Shown here: positions 1 through 10,028 of the stretch, in pieces
Layout: each line of letters begins with the position of its first letter
Numbering within the stretch: the stretch's first letter is position 1
Assembly: GCA_030654805.1 (NCBI GenBank)
Contig: JAURWR010000028.1
Location: 25,212-89,211 of the forward strand
DNA from: Burkholderiaceae bacterium
GTDB taxonomy: Bacteria; Pseudomonadota; Gammaproteobacteria; Burkholderiales; Burkholderiaceae_C
Reading direction: 5' to 3'
Length of the DNA: 64,000 nucleotides
The notes under the pieces: model-generated
What the model was told of the DNA's origin: nothing
Seen by the model: only the letters and a program-made list of their open reading frames with translations
Databases searched by the model: none
Translations under genes and position numbers: made by a program

Positions 1-1
1 A

Positions 2-211
2 CAGAAGAAAGGCGACGGACCGCGCCAGCCCGATCCGATGCAGACGTCGGTCGGCTACATCGGTGGCGAGGCCTTCCATCGCAAGCATGCTCGCAATGGT
101 GGTGGTGGTCAGGGCGGTGGTGGGCGCGGCGGAAACCGCGGTGGAGGCTATGGAGGTGGTGGCGGCGGTGGCGGTGGAAACAGCGGCGGCGGAGGCCGTC
201 GCGGGCGCTGA
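2..211 (+). CDS. DEAD-box RNA helicase, C-terminal tail (5' end outside window)
   Basis: Only the last 69 codons are present, ending in TGA at 209-211. The visible part reads [19 protein letters not shown], then about 40 residues dominated by glycine with scattered Arg, Asn and Tyr. A short [13 protein letters not shown] linker followed by an RGG/Gly-rich tail is typical of RhlE-type DEAD-box RNA helicases of Burkholderiales, where the tail adds nonspecific RNA binding. None of the helicase motifs lies in the window, so the family call is inferred from the tail alone. Another Gly-rich RNA-binding protein cannot be excluded. Confidence 0.5.
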   Translation, partial: QKKGDGPRQPDPMQTSVGYIGGEAFHRKHARNGGGGQGGGGRGGNRGGGYGGGGGGGGGNSGGGGRRGR

Positions 212-229
212 TTTCGAAGGTGCCCACGG

Positions 230-235
230 TAGAAT
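230..235 (+). promoter_or_regulatory. Possible -10 box for ndk
   Basis: TAGAAT lies 18 bases after the helicase stop and about 40 bases before the ndk start, a sensible place for a promoter. No convincing -35 hexamer lies 16-18 bases upstream, so this is a weak call. Confidence 0.25.
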
Positions 236-276
236 CCAAGGCTTTGTCTAGCTATCTCCAATCAGGAACGAATTCC

Positions 277-702
277 ATGGCCATCGAACGCACGCTCTCC
301 ATCATCAAGCCCGACGCCGTCGCGAAAAACGTCATCGGCCAGATCTATTCCCGCTTCGAAGGTGCCGGTCTCAAGGTGATCGCTGCGCGCATGGCGCATC
401 TTTCTCGAGGCGAGGCCGAGGCGTTTTACGCAGTGCACAAGGCCCGTCCCTTCTTCAAGGACCTGGTCGATTTCATGATCTCCGGTCCGGTGATGATCCA
501 GGCGCTCGAAGGCGAGAACGCTATCGTCAAGAACCGCGATCTGATGGGTGCCACCGATCCGAAGAAGGCCGAGAAGGGAACGATCCGCGCCGACTTCGCC
601 GACAGCATCGATGCGAACGCCGTGCACGGTTCCGATGCAGCCGAGACGGCGGCCGTCGAGATCGCGTTCTTCTTCCCCGGCGCGCAGGTTTACAGCCGCT
701 GA
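277..702 (+). CDS. ndk: Nucleoside diphosphate kinase
   Basis: Transfers the gamma phosphate of ATP to other (d)NDPs through a phospho-histidine and so balances nucleotide pools in the cytoplasm. The 141-residue protein starts [15 protein letters not shown] and has the family length. The phosphorylated histidine is seen at about residue 117 in NAVHGSD. The frame is open further upstream (to 220), but this start has AGGAACG at a good distance and matches the family N-terminus. It sits just before rlmN, as in many Burkholderiales. Confidence 0.97.
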   Translation: MAIERTLSIIKPDAVAKNVIGQIYSRFEGAGLKVIAARMAHLSRGEAEAFYAVHKARPFFKDLVDFMISGPVMIQALEGENAIVKNRDLMGATDPKKAEKGTIRADFADSIDANAVHGSDAAETAAVEIAFFFPGAQVYSR

Positions 703-746
703 TTCCCGGCCGCTGATCCCCACTGCATCGGCCAAACGGGCCTTCC

Positions 747-1952
747 ATGACCGCCGTCAACCTGCTCGACTTCGATCTGGCTGGCCTGACGGCGTACTGC
801 GAGCAACTCGGTGAAAAGCGGTTCCGCGCTACTCAGCTTTTCCGCTGGGTGCATCAGCGTGGTGTGTCCGACTTCGCCCAGATGTCCGATCTGGCGAAGT
901 CGTTTCGCGACAAGCTCGGTGCGGTCGCCGAACTCCGGGTGCCTGCGGTGCTCAGCGAGCAGGCTTCGACCGACGGCACGATCAAGTGGCTGTTCGATGT
1001 GGGCCATGGCGATGCGGTCGAGACGGTGTTCATTCCCGAAGTCGACCGCGGCACCTTGTGCGTATCGTCACAGGCCGGTTGCGCGGTCGGCTGCCGTTTC
1101 TGTTCGACCGGTCACCAGGGCTTCAGCCGCAACCTGACCACGGCCGAGATCGTCGGCCAGCTGTGGTTTGCCGAGCACCACCTGCGCCAGCGCCTGCATC
1201 TGCCCGAGGGCACCCGGGCGATCACCAATGTCGTGATGATGGGCATGGGCGAACCGCTGCAGAACTACGCTGCGCTGCTGCCAGCCCTGCGCGTGATGCT
1301 CGACGACCACGGCTACGGCCTGTCGCGGCGGCGCGTCACGGTGTCGACCTCTGGTGTGGTCCCGATGATTGATCGCCTGCGCGACGACTGCCCGGTCGCG
1401 CTGGCGGTGTCGCTGCACGCGCCGAACGATGCGTTGCGCGATGACCTGGTGCCGCTCAATCGCAAGTACCCCCTGGCCGAGTTGCTGGCGGCCTGCGATC
1501 GCTATCTCGAAGCTGCGCCTCGCGACTTCATCACCTTCGAGTACTGCATGCTCGACGGCGTCAATGACCGCTCCGAGGACGCTCGGCAACTCGTCGATCT
1601 GGTGCAGGGCCGGGCTCGCGATGATCAGGGGCGCCTGCTCCACGCAAAGCCCGTGTCGTGCAAGCTGAATCTGATTCCGTTCAATCCGTTTCCGGCTTCG
1701 GGGCTGATCCGAAGTCCCCGGGCGCGGGTGGTCGAGTTTGCGGGTGTTCTGCAGGAAGCGGGCATCGTGACCACGATACGCAAGACCCGTGGTGATGACA
1801 TCGCTGCGGCATGTGGTCAGTTGGCCGGCGAGGTGCAGGACCGCACCCGCGTCGAGCAACGATTTGCCGGGCGCGCAGCGATTCCAATCCTGGCTGTGAA
1901 TACGTCGGCGGCGCTTGCGAACGGGACCCCGATCAACGAAGGACGCGCATGA
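747..1952 (+). CDS. rlmN: Dual-specificity 23S rRNA/tRNA C2-methyladenosine methyltransferase
   Basis: Radical SAM enzyme that methylates C2 of A2503 in 23S rRNA and A37 in some tRNAs. The protein has 401 residues, slightly longer than E. coli RlmN. The cluster-binding motif CX3CX2C is seen at Cys112, Cys116 and Cys119 (GCAVGCRFC), and the C-terminal methyl-carrying cysteine is in [12 protein letters not shown] near residue 350. GMGEPLQNY is the expected SAM-binding segment. The stop overlaps the pilF start as ATGA, which suggests translational coupling. Confidence 0.97.
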   Translation: MTAVNLLDFDLAGLTAYCEQLGEKRFRATQLFRWVHQRGVSDFAQMSDLAKSFRDKLGAVAELRVPAVLSEQASTDGTIKWLFDVGHGDAVETVFIPEVDRGTLCVSSQAGCAVGCRFCSTGHQGFSRNLTTAEIVGQLWFAEHHLRQRLHLPEGTRAITNVVMMGMGEPLQNYAALLPALRVMLDDHGYGLSRRRVTVSTSGVVPMIDRLRDDCPVALAVSLHAPNDALRDDLVPLNRKYPLAELLAACDRYLEAAPRDFITFEYCMLDGVNDRSEDARQLVDLVQGRARDDQGRLLHAKPVSCKLNLIPFNPFPASGLIRSPRARVVEFAGVLQEAGIVTTIRKTRGDDIAAACGQLAGEVQDRTRVEQRFAGRAAIPILAVNTSAALANGTPINEGRA

Positions 1953-2830
1953 GGATTCCGGCTGTCAGCATCGACTTGCGGGGTGTTATCTGTAGAGGGT
2001 CGGTCGGCTTGGCGTTGATCGGCTTGTCGCTGTTGACGGGGTGTGCCGTGCCACCTCAGTCCTCAGCGGCTGCCAGCTCCCAGGATTCGGCGGTGAACGG
2101 ATCGGTCCCAACGACCGGGACCAAAGACCGTGTGACCCAATCCGACGAAACCGACGCCTCGCGACGCGCCCAGGTGCGGCTCGAACTGGCCGGTGCGTAT
2201 TTCGGGCGAGGCCAGATGACGACTGCCCTCGACGAGGTCAAGAAGTCCATCGCTGCCGATCCGAACGTGTCTGCGGCCTTCAACCTGCGCGGTCTCATCT
2301 ACGGCAACCTGGGCGACCACCGACTGGCCGAGGAGAGTTTCCGGCGTGCCTTGCAGATCGATCCGCGTGATGCGGATTCAATGCAGAACTTCGGCTGGTA
2401 CCTGTGCCAGCAATCGCGCTTCAGTGAAGCGAATGCCCTGTTCCTGCAGGCGTTGGCCGTCCCCCAGTATCAGGACAGCCCGCGAACCATGTTGACGCAA
2501 GGTATTTGCCAGGCACGCAGCGGCAAGAACGACGAGGCCGAGCGAACCCTGGTTCGCGCTTATGCGCTCGAACCGGGAAACCCTGCGATCGCCGTCAACC
2601 TCAGCGAGGTGCTGTATCGCAAAGGCGACCTCGAGCGCGCGCGTTTCTACATCCGTCGCGTCAATACCGTTCCGAACCTGGTCAGCCCCCAGACCCTGTG
2701 GCTGGCTGCACGCATCGAGAACAAGTTTGGCAATGCAGCGGGTGTGGCCGATTTCGGGGGCCAGTTGCGCAACCGCTTTCCGGAGTCATCGGAGGCCAAT
2801 TCGTACGCGGAAGGGCGGTTCGATGAGTGA
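1949..2830 (+). CDS. pilF: Type IV pilus biogenesis/stability TPR lipoprotein
   Basis: A 293-residue outer-membrane lipoprotein. The N-terminus has a hydrophobic stretch ending in the lipobox LTGC at about residues 29-32, so Cys32 is the likely lipidated residue. The rest is a run of TPR units, with readable examples around [27 protein letters not shown]. PilF/PilW helps the PilQ secretin assemble. The gene lies between rlmN and rodZ, its usual place in beta- and gammaproteobacteria. The start overlaps the rlmN stop; the frame is open earlier, but only this ATG gives a signal peptide. Confidence 0.9.
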   Translation: MRIPAVSIDLRGVICRGSVGLALIGLSLLTGCAVPPQSSAAASSQDSAVNGSVPTTGTKDRVTQSDETDASRRAQVRLELAGAYFGRGQMTTALDEVKKSIAADPNVSAAFNLRGLIYGNLGDHRLAEESFRRALQIDPRDADSMQNFGWYLCQQSRFSEANALFLQALAVPQYQDSPRTMLTQGICQARSGKNDEAERTLVRAYALEPGNPAIAVNLSEVLYRKGDLERARFYIRRVNTVPNLVSPQTLWLAARIENKFGNAAGVADFGGQLRNRFPESSEANSYAEGRFDE

Positions 2831-3740
2831 GCCCAAATCCACTGCGGACGCGTCCGCCCTGCCGCGGCCCTCGTCGCGGAGTGCCGGTGAAATGCTGCGC
2901 GAGGCGCGGCAGGCCAAGGGGCTGCACATTGCCGCCTTGGCCGCGTCGATCAAGGTGTCGCAGCGCAAGCTCGAGCTGCTCGAAGCCGACAAAATCTCCG
3001 AGTTGCCTGACGCCACCTTCGCGCGGGCGCTTGCACAGACGGTGTGTCGCAGCCTGAAGATGGACCCGACGCCGGTGCTGGCCGCCCTGCCTCAGGCACC
3101 CAGCTACCGCCTCGAAGGGGTCGACGAAGGAATCAACACGCCGTTCCGCGACCGGCCGGGACGCCACGAACCGACCGATTTCGCGGCTCTGGCCTCGCCT
3201 GCCATGTGGGCACCGGCCTTGATCGTCCTGGCTGCAGTCGCCGTGTACCTGATCCCTTCCGCTTGGGTGACCGACCTTCAGGCTGTGATTTCGGGTCAGC
3301 GCGCAGCGGTGCCAGTCGAGCCGGCGCCAGCGCCAACCGAGGCCACTGCGGTGGTTGAACCGACATCGATCGAGTCCGCAGCTGCCGCATCGTCGCCGGC
3401 ACTGGCGGCTTCCGATCCGGTCGGCAGTGAGCCCCTCGTCGAGCCGGCTGCCCTGGTCGTCGTTGCGGCCGCGACTCCCGAGCCCGCCGCCTCGGTGCCG
3501 AATGTCGGACCGTTGCAGGTGAAGGCAACGCAAGCGTCTTGGGTCGAGGTGATCGATGCGCGTTCCCAGGTGCTGATTTCGCGCATGCTTCAGCCGGGCG
3601 AAACCATCGGGATCGATGGCGCGATGCCACTGAAACTCAAGGTGGGCAATGCAGCCGGCACCGCAGTGGCATTTCGGGGCCAGGCGGTGGATCTCGCGGC
3701 GTCGACGCGCGACAACGTGGCGCGCCTTGAACTGAAATAG
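2823..3740 (+). CDS. rodZ: RodZ-like cell-shape protein (HTH + TM + DUF4115)
   Basis: A 305-residue bitopic inner-membrane protein. Residues about 20-85 form a Cro-like helix-turn-helix (GEMLREARQAKGLHIAALA...), used in RodZ to contact MreB. A single membrane segment follows around residue 130 (ALIVLAAVAVYLI), then an Ala/Pro/Glu-rich periplasmic linker and a C-terminal beta-rich DUF4115 domain containing SWVEVIDA. The ATG overlaps the end of pilF by 8 bases. The domain order and the position upstream of ispG match RodZ of other proteobacteria. Confidence 0.88.
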   Translation: MSEPKSTADASALPRPSSRSAGEMLREARQAKGLHIAALAASIKVSQRKLELLEADKISELPDATFARALAQTVCRSLKMDPTPVLAALPQAPSYRLEGVDEGINTPFRDRPGRHEPTDFAALASPAMWAPALIVLAAVAVYLIPSAWVTDLQAVISGQRAAVPVEPAPAPTEATAVVEPTSIESAAAASSPALAASDPVGSEPLVEPAALVVVAAATPEPAASVPNVGPLQVKATQASWVEVIDARSQVLISRMLQPGETIGIDGAMPLKLKVGNAAGTAVAFRGQAVDLAASTRDNVARLELK

Positions 3741-3749
3741 GTGAGCAGC

Positions 3750-5066
3750 ATGAGCAATCTGCGTGACGTCGGTGAGTCCGGTGCAGATGCCTTTGCGGCG
3801 CTGGACGACTTCATCGAGCCGGCGCGGCCGGCCCCCAAGCGAACGCGGCAAGCGCAGGTGCGCTGGGGCTCGCGCGTCGTGACGATCGGCGGAGCCGCTC
3901 ATGTGCGCGTGCAGTCGATGACGAATACGGACACGGTCGACGTGATCGGCACCGCGATCCAGGTCAAGGAACTGGCCATGGCCGGTTCGGAACTGGTGCG
4001 TATCACCGTCAACACGCCAGAGGCGGCGGCTGCCGTTCCGCACATCCGCGATCAGCTCGATCGCATGGGCATCGACGTGCCGCTCATCGGCGACTTTCAC
4101 TACAACGGCCACCGCCTGCTCAGCGAGCACCCGGCCTGTGCCGAAGCGCTGTCGAAGTACCGCATCAACCCGGGCAACGTGGGCAAGGGCGACAAGCACG
4201 ACCGCCAGTTCGCGCAGATGATCGAGATCGCCGCGAAGCACGACAAGGCGGTGCGCATCGGCGTCAACTGGGGCAGCCTCGACGCCGAGTTGCTGACGCA
4301 GATGATGGACGACAACGCGAAGCTCACCGAGCCGCACGCTCCACAGCAGATCATGTACCGCGCGCTGATCACTTCGGCGATCTCGTCCGCGAAGCGGGCC
4401 GAGGCCTTTGGTCTGAACGGCGACCAGATCATCCTGTCGTGCAAGATGTCCGGCGTGCAGGATCTGGTCAGCGTCTATCGCGCGCTGGCCAGGCGCTGCG
4501 ATTACGCGCTGCACCTCGGCCTGACCGAAGCCGGCATGGGCACCAAGGGCACGGTCGCGTCGGCCACCGCGCTGGCGCTGCTGCTGCAGGACGGCATCGG
4601 CGACACCATCCGCGTCTCGCTGACCCCGCAGCCGGGCGAGGCGCGCACGCAAGAGGTGGTGATCGCGCTTGAAATTCTGCAATCGCTCGGACTGCGTTCG
4701 TTCAACCCCAGCGTGACCGCGTGCCCAGGGTGTGGGCGTACCACCAGCACCACCTTCCAGGAGCTGGCCAAACAAATCGACGATCACCTGCGTGCCCAAA
4801 TGCCGGTGTGGCGCGCGCGCTACCCCGGGGTCGAGAAGATGAAGGTCGCGGTGATGGGCTGTATTGTCAATGGCCCCGGCGAAAGCAAGCACGCCGACAT
4901 CGGCATCAGCCTGCCTGGGACCGGCGAGGCGCCAGCCGCGCCCGTGTTCATCGACGGCGAGAAAGCGCTGACCCTGCGCGGCGACAACATCGCCGCAGAG
5001 TTTCATGCGCTGGTTGAGCGCTACATCGAAAAGCGATACGGCGCGGCCACCGCATCGGTCGGCTGA
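3750..5066 (+). CDS. ispG: 4-hydroxy-3-methylbut-2-enyl diphosphate synthase (flavodoxin)
   Basis: Penultimate enzyme of the MEP isoprenoid pathway; it reduces MEcPP to HMBPP with a [4Fe-4S] cluster. The 438-residue protein has the cluster cysteines in CPGCGRT and in [10 protein letters not shown], both intact. An N-terminal extension of about 40 residues precedes the core that starts at QVRWGSRVV. The ATG at 3750 was preferred over the in-frame GTG at 3741 because AGGTGA lies six bases upstream; the GTG would abut the rodZ stop. dxr and cdsA of related pathways lie further along in this window. Confidence 0.96.
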   Translation: MSNLRDVGESGADAFAALDDFIEPARPAPKRTRQAQVRWGSRVVTIGGAAHVRVQSMTNTDTVDVIGTAIQVKELAMAGSELVRITVNTPEAAAAVPHIRDQLDRMGIDVPLIGDFHYNGHRLLSEHPACAEALSKYRINPGNVGKGDKHDRQFAQMIEIAAKHDKAVRIGVNWGSLDAELLTQMMDDNAKLTEPHAPQQIMYRALITSAISSAKRAEAFGLNGDQIILSCKMSGVQDLVSVYRALARRCDYALHLGLTEAGMGTKGTVASATALALLLQDGIGDTIRVSLTPQPGEARTQEVVIALEILQSLGLRSFNPSVTACPGCGRTTSTTFQELAKQIDDHLRAQMPVWRARYPGVEKMKVAVMGCIVNGPGESKHADIGISLPGTGEAPAAPVFIDGEKALTLRGDNIAAEFHALVERYIEKRYGAATASVG

Positions 5067-5132
5067 TCGCCTCCGACGACACGGAACCGCCGCACGGGAG
5101 CGTGGCAACTCCCTATTGAATGTGCATCCCAC

Positions 5133-5151
5133 GGACGCATCGCATGCGTCC
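5133..5151 (+). promoter_or_regulatory. Perfect stem-loop just upstream of hisS
   Basis: GGACGCAT and ATGCGTCC form an 8-bp perfect stem with a CGC loop, ending 20 bases before the hisS ATG. No T-tract follows, so it does not look like an ordinary intrinsic terminator. It could shape the hisS leader or slow read-through from ispG; the function is unknown. Confidence 0.4.
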
Positions 5152-5171
5152 CCTGAACCATTGAGAACGGA

Positions 5172-6467
5172 ATGAGCGAAACCATCCAGGCCGTCAAAGG
5201 CATGAACGACATCCTGCCGCCCGAGTCGGTGACATGGGACTGGTTCGAGGGCAAGGTGCGCTCGCTGATGACCCGTCATGGCTATGCCGGCGTGCGCACC
5301 CCGATCGTCGAACCCACCGCGCTGTTCGTGCGCGGGCTGGGCGAAGTCACCGACATCGTCGAGAAGGAGATGTACTCCTTCGTCGACTCGATGAACGGCG
5401 ACCGCCTGAGCCTGCGTCCCGAGAACACCGCCGGCGTCGTGCGCGCCATCACCGAGCATTCGCTGCTGCGCGACGGTGGCAAGCGGCTGTACTACATCGG
5501 GCCGATGTTTCGCCACGAGCGTCCGCAGAAGGGGCGCTACCGGCAGTTCCACCAGGTCGGGGCCGAGGCCCTCGGCTATGCGGGCCCGGACGTCGATGTC
5601 GAGCTGATCCTGATGTGCCGGATGCTGTGGCGTGAACTGGGTCTGGTGGAGGGGCGAGACCTTCGGCTCGAACTCAACAGCCTGGGCCAGCCCGACGAGC
5701 GCCGCGCTCACCGCGAAGCGTTGATCGCGCACTTCGAAGCCCATGCCGAGTTGCTCGACGAGGATGCGAAGCGGCGGCTGCACAGCAACCCGCTGCGCAT
5801 CCTGGACACCAAGAATCCTGCGATGCAGGCGGTGGTCGAGGCCGCGCCGCAGCTGATGTCGTTCCTCGGCACCGAGTCGTTGGCACACTTCAACGCGGTG
5901 CGCGCGGCGCTGGATGCCGCCGGGCTCGCTTACCGCATCAACCCGCGGTTGGTGCGCGGGATGGACTACTACAACCTGACCGTCTTCGAATGGGTCACCG
6001 AACGCCTCGGTTCGCAAGGCACGGTGTGCGGTGGCGGGCGCTACGACACGCTGATCGAGCAGCTCGGCGGCAAGCCGGCGCCGGCTGTCGGATGGGGCCT
6101 CGGCATCGAACGCCTGCTGTTGCTGCTGCAGGAGGCTGGCATTGCCACGCCTGTGGTCGCTCCAGATGCCTACGCGATCGTGCCCACGGCGGCGTCGATG
6201 CCGCTCGCATTGCGCACCGTCGATGCACTGCGAGCCGCAGGCGTGTCGGTGCTGATGCATGCCGCAGGCCGTGACGGGCTGGGCAGCATGAAGTCGCAGT
6301 TCAAGCGAGCCGATGCCAGCGGCGCCCGCTACGCGCTGATCTTTGGCGATGACGAGGTCGCGCGCGGCGAAGTCGCCGTCAAACCCCTGCGCGACGCCGA
6401 TGCGGCGCAGCGCTGCCTGTCCATGGCGCAGGCAGCCGACTGGGCCGCAGAACTGCGCACCGCATAA
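5172..6467 (+). CDS. hisS: Histidine--tRNA ligase
   Basis: Class II aminoacyl-tRNA synthetase that charges tRNA-His. The 431 residues include motif 2 ([17 protein letters not shown]), the histidine-binding HisA-type loop around [15 protein letters not shown], and motif 3 ([13 protein letters not shown]). The C-terminal anticodon-binding domain covers roughly residues 335-425. The ATG is preceded by GAACGGA. The context ispG-hisS-yfgM-bamB-der is the common proteobacterial arrangement. The HisS paralogue hisZ lies 7 kb downstream. Confidence 0.97.
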   Translation: MSETIQAVKGMNDILPPESVTWDWFEGKVRSLMTRHGYAGVRTPIVEPTALFVRGLGEVTDIVEKEMYSFVDSMNGDRLSLRPENTAGVVRAITEHSLLRDGGKRLYYIGPMFRHERPQKGRYRQFHQVGAEALGYAGPDVDVELILMCRMLWRELGLVEGRDLRLELNSLGQPDERRAHREALIAHFEAHAELLDEDAKRRLHSNPLRILDTKNPAMQAVVEAAPQLMSFLGTESLAHFNAVRAALDAAGLAYRINPRLVRGMDYYNLTVFEWVTERLGSQGTVCGGGRYDTLIEQLGGKPAPAVGWGLGIERLLLLLQEAGIATPVVAPDAYAIVPTAASMPLALRTVDALRAAGVSVLMHAAGRDGLGSMKSQFKRADASGARYALIFGDDEVARGEVAVKPLRDADAAQRCLSMAQAADWAAELRTA

Positions 6468-6496
6468 TTCGCTGTTACCCGAAACTCACCTGACGC

Positions 6497-7189
6497 ATGG
6501 CCACGCATCTCGACCTTGAAGAACAAGAACAGCTTGATGCAGTCAAGCATTTCTGGAAGCGTTACGGCAACCTGATCACCTGGTTGCTGATCCTGGTGCT
6601 GGGCGGCTATGCGGCCTGGAACGGCTGGAACTGGTGGCAACGCGACCAAGCAACGAAAGCCGGCGCGATGTTCGACGAACTCGATCGGGTCGCGCAGGCC
6701 GGCGATGCCGACAAAACGAATCGCATCTTCAATGATCTGAAAGACCGCTACCCGGCCACCGCGTTCGCGCAGCAAGGCGGTTTGCTGTCTGCCAAGGTGC
6801 AGGCCGACAACGGCAAGCCGGACATCGCTCAGGCCACTTTGGGCTGGGTGGCTGCGAATGCTGCCGAGACCGAGTACCAGACGATCGCCCGGTTGAGGCT
6901 CGCGGGCTTGCTGCTCGACGAGAAAAAGTACGACGACGCGTTGAAGCAACTCGACGCAGCCACCGCCCCGAGCTTCGAGGCACTGGTTGCCGATCGGCGC
7001 GGCGATGTGCTGTTTGCGCAGGGCAAGGCGGACGACGCGAAGGCGGCATACGACAAGGCCTGGAAGGCGATGGATCCCAAGATCGAGTACCGCCGCCTGA
7101 TCGAAGCCAAGCTCGCTTCCCTGGGCGCCGCGCCGGCGTCGACCGCGGCCGCAACGTCTGCCGCTGCCAGCGCAGGGGCCTCACGATGA
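6497..7189 (+). CDS. yfgM: YfgM-like TPR membrane protein
   Basis: A 230-residue protein with a short cytoplasmic N-terminus (LDLEEQEQLDAVKHFWKRYGN), one membrane segment at about residues 26-45 (LITWLLILVLGGYAAW) and a periplasmic region of TPR-like helices. It ends in an Ala/Ser-rich tail. E. coli YfgM associates with the SecYEG translocon and PpiD, linking secretion to periplasmic chaperones. The stop overlaps the bamB start as ATGA, and the gene keeps its conserved place between hisS and bamB. Confidence 0.88.
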   Translation: MATHLDLEEQEQLDAVKHFWKRYGNLITWLLILVLGGYAAWNGWNWWQRDQATKAGAMFDELDRVAQAGDADKTNRIFNDLKDRYPATAFAQQGGLLSAKVQADNGKPDIAQATLGWVAANAAETEYQTIARLRLAGLLLDEKKYDDALKQLDAATAPSFEALVADRRGDVLFAQGKADDAKAAYDKAWKAMDPKIEYRRLIEAKLASLGAAPASTAAATSAAASAGASR

Positions 7190-8304
7190 ATCGCTTCGTC
7201 AGTGTGCAGGTTCTCGCGTTGTGTGCGGCGCTGTCGGCCTGTTCGTTGGCGCCCGAAAAGCCGAAGCCGAAGGCGGTTGTAGCCGTCAAGCCCGCGATCG
7301 CCGGACGCATCGTCTGGAAGGCGCGCACGTCGGACGTCGCGTTTCCATTGTCGGTGGCAGTCAACGGGACCACGTTCACCGTGGCGGCCTCGGATGGAAC
7401 GCTGACGGCCCTCAATGCCGACAAGGGCAGCGAACTGTGGCGCGGCAGTGCAGGAGGCGCTCTCAGCGCGGGTGTCGGCAGTGACGGCCGGGTGGCCGCA
7501 GTGGTCACACGCGATGGCCAGGTGGTGGCTCTGGAAGCGGGCAAGGTGCTCTGGAAGCGACCCATTGCGACCCGCGTGGTGACCGCGCCGCTGGTGGCTG
7601 GCGAGCGGGTGTTCGTGGTAGGTGTCGACCGCAGTGTGTCGGCTTTCGATGCACAGAATGGGGCGAAGCTGTGGACCGTCCAGCGTCCGGGTGAGGCGTT
7701 GACGTTGGCGCAGGCCGGTGTGGTCAGTGCGTTCAAGAACACCTTGCTGGTGGGTCAGGGCCCGCGGCTGGCCGGACTCGATCCGTCGAACGGTGCGGTG
7801 CGCTGGGATGTCGCTCTGGCATCGCCGCGTGGCTCGAACGAGGTCGAGCGGCTCGCCGACGTGGTGGGTCCGGCCGTTCGCGTTGGCGACATCGTCTGTG
7901 TACGCGCTTTCCAGGCTGCTGTCGGTTGTGTGAATGCCGAGAGTGGCCGACTGGTGTGGGCCAAGAGCTTCGGCGGGCGAGAGGGTGTGGCGGCCGACGA
8001 GCAGTACCTGTACGCAGCCGACGGTGCGGATCGAATCTCCGCGTGGAAAGCCTCGACTGGTGAGGTCGTCTGGACCTCGGACGCTTACCTGTACCGCAGC
8101 CTTTCTACCCCGTTCAGCCTGGGCCCGGCCATCGTTTTCGGTGATTTCGAAGGGTATCTGCATTTCCTGTCTGCTGACCGAGGCGTTGCTCAGTTGAGGC
8201 TGGAAACCGATGGCAGCCCCATGGCTGCGCCGCCTGCGCTCTCCGGCACCACGGTGCTGGTGGTGACCCGCGACGGCGGCCTGTTCGGTTTGCGCCCGGA
8301 ATGA
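7186..8304 (+). CDS. bamB: Outer-membrane protein assembly lipoprotein BamB
   Basis: Beta-propeller lipoprotein of the BAM complex, which inserts beta-barrel proteins into the outer membrane. The 372-residue protein has a signal peptide ending in the lipobox LSAC at about residues 17-20. Repeated propeller strands of the type GxxLWxxxxP/A follow ([39 protein letters not shown]). The partner gene bamA is in this window at 29957. Start and upstream stop overlap by four bases. Confidence 0.93.
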   Translation: MNRFVSVQVLALCAALSACSLAPEKPKPKAVVAVKPAIAGRIVWKARTSDVAFPLSVAVNGTTFTVAASDGTLTALNADKGSELWRGSAGGALSAGVGSDGRVAAVVTRDGQVVALEAGKVLWKRPIATRVVTAPLVAGERVFVVGVDRSVSAFDAQNGAKLWTVQRPGEALTLAQAGVVSAFKNTLLVGQGPRLAGLDPSNGAVRWDVALASPRGSNEVERLADVVGPAVRVGDIVCVRAFQAAVGCVNAESGRLVWAKSFGGREGVAADEQYLYAADGADRISAWKASTGEVVWTSDAYLYRSLSTPFSLGPAIVFGDFEGYLHFLSADRGVAQLRLETDGSPMAAPPALSGTTVLVVTRDGGLFGLRPE

Positions 8305-8335
8305 CGCGGGTGCATCTGAACGCCGGTCTGCGGCC

Positions 8336-9667
8336 ATGAAGCCGGTCATCGCCATCGTCGGGCGGCCAAACGTCGGCAAGTCGACGCTCTTCAACCGCAT
8401 GACCAAGAGCCGCGATGCCATCGTCGCGGATTTCGCCGGGCTGACGCGCGACCGTCACTACGGAGATGGTCGCATCGGGGATCGCGAGTTCATCGTCGTC
8501 GACACTGGCGGTTTCGAGCCGACCAGCGACAGTGGCATCGTGAAGGAAATGGCCAAGCAGACCCGCCAGGCCGTGGCCGAGGCGGATGCGGTGATCTTCG
8601 TCGTCGACATCCGCGCCGGCCTGTCGGCGCAGGACCACGACATCGCCCGCTACCTGCGCACCGTCGGCAAGACGGTGCTGATCGCCGCCAACAAGGCCGA
8701 GGGCATGGTCGATTCGCCGCTGCTCGGCGAGTTCTACGAGCTCGGCATGGGCGAGCCGCACCCGATCTCGTCTGCCCACGGACAGGGCATCCGCAGCCTG
8801 ACCGAGGCGGCGCTGGCCCACTTCGACTTCGTCGACGAGGAGCCCGAGACCGAGGAGGGGTCCCCGATCCGCCTGGCCGTGGCGGGGCGGCCGAACGTCG
8901 GCAAGTCGACGCTGATCAACACCTGGCTGGGCGAAGAACGCCTGGTGGCGTTCGACATGCCGGGCACCACCCGCGACGCGATCACCGTGCCGTTCGAGCG
9001 CAACGGTCAGAAGTTCGAGTTGATCGACACCGCCGGCTTGCGCCGCAAGGGCAAGGTGTTCGAGGCGATCGAGAAGTTCTCGGTCGTCAAGACCCTGCAG
9101 GCGATCGCCGACGCGAACGTGGTGCTGCTGCTGCTCGATGCGACGCAGGGCGTCAGCGAACAGGACGCGCACATTGCCGGTTACATCCTCGAGAGCGGCC
9201 GCGCGGTGGTGATCGCCGTCAACAAGTGGGATGCCGTCGACGACTACCAGAAGCAACTGCTTCAGCGTTCGATCGAGCAGCGCCTGGCTTTTCTGAAATT
9301 TGCGCCAGTCATGAATATCTCGGCCATCAAGCGTCAGGGCCTGGGGCCGGTGTGGAAGGCCATTGCGGATGCCCATGCTTCGGCGACTCGCAAGATGCCG
9401 ACTCCGGTGCTGACGCGATTGCTGCTCGAAGCGGTTGAGCATCAGACGCCGCAGCGCGCCGGCATGTTCCGGCCCAAACTGCGGTATGCGCACCAAGGCG
9501 GCATGAATCCGCCCATCGTCGTCGTGCACGGCAACTCGCTGGAGCATGTCACCGACGCCTACAAGCGCTTCCTGGAAGGGCGCATCCGGGAGCACTTCAA
9601 ACTGACTGGAACGCCGCTGCGCATCGAAATGCGCTCAGGCAAGAACCCGTTCGACGGCAAAGGCTGA
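8336..9667 (+). CDS. der: GTPase Der (EngA)
   Basis: Essential double GTPase for 50S subunit assembly. Two G domains in tandem are visible: the first P-loop [14 protein letters not shown] at residues about 8-21 and the second [14 protein letters not shown] at about 184-197. Each has its DTGG/DTAG switch II and its N-K-x-D/E motif (NKAE, NKWD). A KH-like C-terminal domain of about 80 residues ends in NPFDGKG. At 443 residues it has the family length. It lies directly after bamB, as in E. coli. Confidence 0.97.
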   Translation: MKPVIAIVGRPNVGKSTLFNRMTKSRDAIVADFAGLTRDRHYGDGRIGDREFIVVDTGGFEPTSDSGIVKEMAKQTRQAVAEADAVIFVVDIRAGLSAQDHDIARYLRTVGKTVLIAANKAEGMVDSPLLGEFYELGMGEPHPISSAHGQGIRSLTEAALAHFDFVDEEPETEEGSPIRLAVAGRPNVGKSTLINTWLGEERLVAFDMPGTTRDAITVPFERNGQKFELIDTAGLRRKGKVFEAIEKFSVVKTLQAIADANVVLLLLDATQGVSEQDAHIAGYILESGRAVVIAVNKWDAVDDYQKQLLQRSIEQRLAFLKFAPVMNISAIKRQGLGPVWKAIADAHASATRKMPTPVLTRLLLEAVEHQTPQRAGMFRPKLRYAHQGGMNPPIVVVHGNSLEHVTDAYKRFLEGRIREHFKLTGTPLRIEMRSGKNPFDGKG

Positions 9668-9748
9668 GGACATTCGCCCCAGGTGGCGATCGATGCGATT
9701 CGCTGTGTTAACGTTTCTTATCGCATGCCAACCAACACGGAGGATATC

Positions 9749-9991
9749 GTGAGCAACAAAGGCCAACTTTTGCAGGATCCATTTCTGAACCTGCTACGCA
9801 AAGAGCACGTTCCGGTGTCGATTTACCTGGTCAACGGCATCAAGCTTCAGGGGCACATCGAGTCGTTCGACCAGTATGTTGTTCTGCTGCGCAATACCGT
9901 GACGCAGATGGTCTACAAGCATGCCATCTCCACGGTGGTGCCCGGGCGGGCCGTGAATTTCCACGCGGCTGAAACGCCTGAGTCGACTTGA
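9749..9991 (+). CDS. hfq: RNA chaperone Hfq
   Basis: Hexameric Sm-like protein that pairs small RNAs with mRNAs. The 80-residue product starts at GTG (read as fMet) followed by [13 protein letters not shown], the almost invariant Hfq N-terminus. GGAGGA lies five bases before the GTG, which decides this start over longer in-frame starts. Sm1 ([19 protein letters not shown]) and Sm2 ([12 protein letters not shown]) are intact. Only a short tail follows the Sm core. The hfq-hflX-hflK-hflC order is conserved. Confidence 0.97.
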   Translation: MSNKGQLLQDPFLNLLRKEHVPVSIYLVNGIKLQGHIESFDQYVVLLRNTVTQMVYKHAISTVVPGRAVNFHAAETPEST

Positions 9992-10028
9992 AGATGTCGA
10001 TGGGTCTCGACTGTCCCCTGTTTCCATT

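Noticed and set aside
100..211. GGT/GGC-rich tandem-like repeat as a possible microsatellite or CRISPR remnant
   Set aside because: It encodes an in-frame glycine-rich protein tail, and there are no spacer-like units.
2682..6260. A very long open frame on the minus strand across rodZ, ispG and hisS
   Set aside because: It is antisense to three clearly recognised genes, has a His/Arg/Gln-rich composition typical of mirrored GC-rich codons, and shows no family motif.
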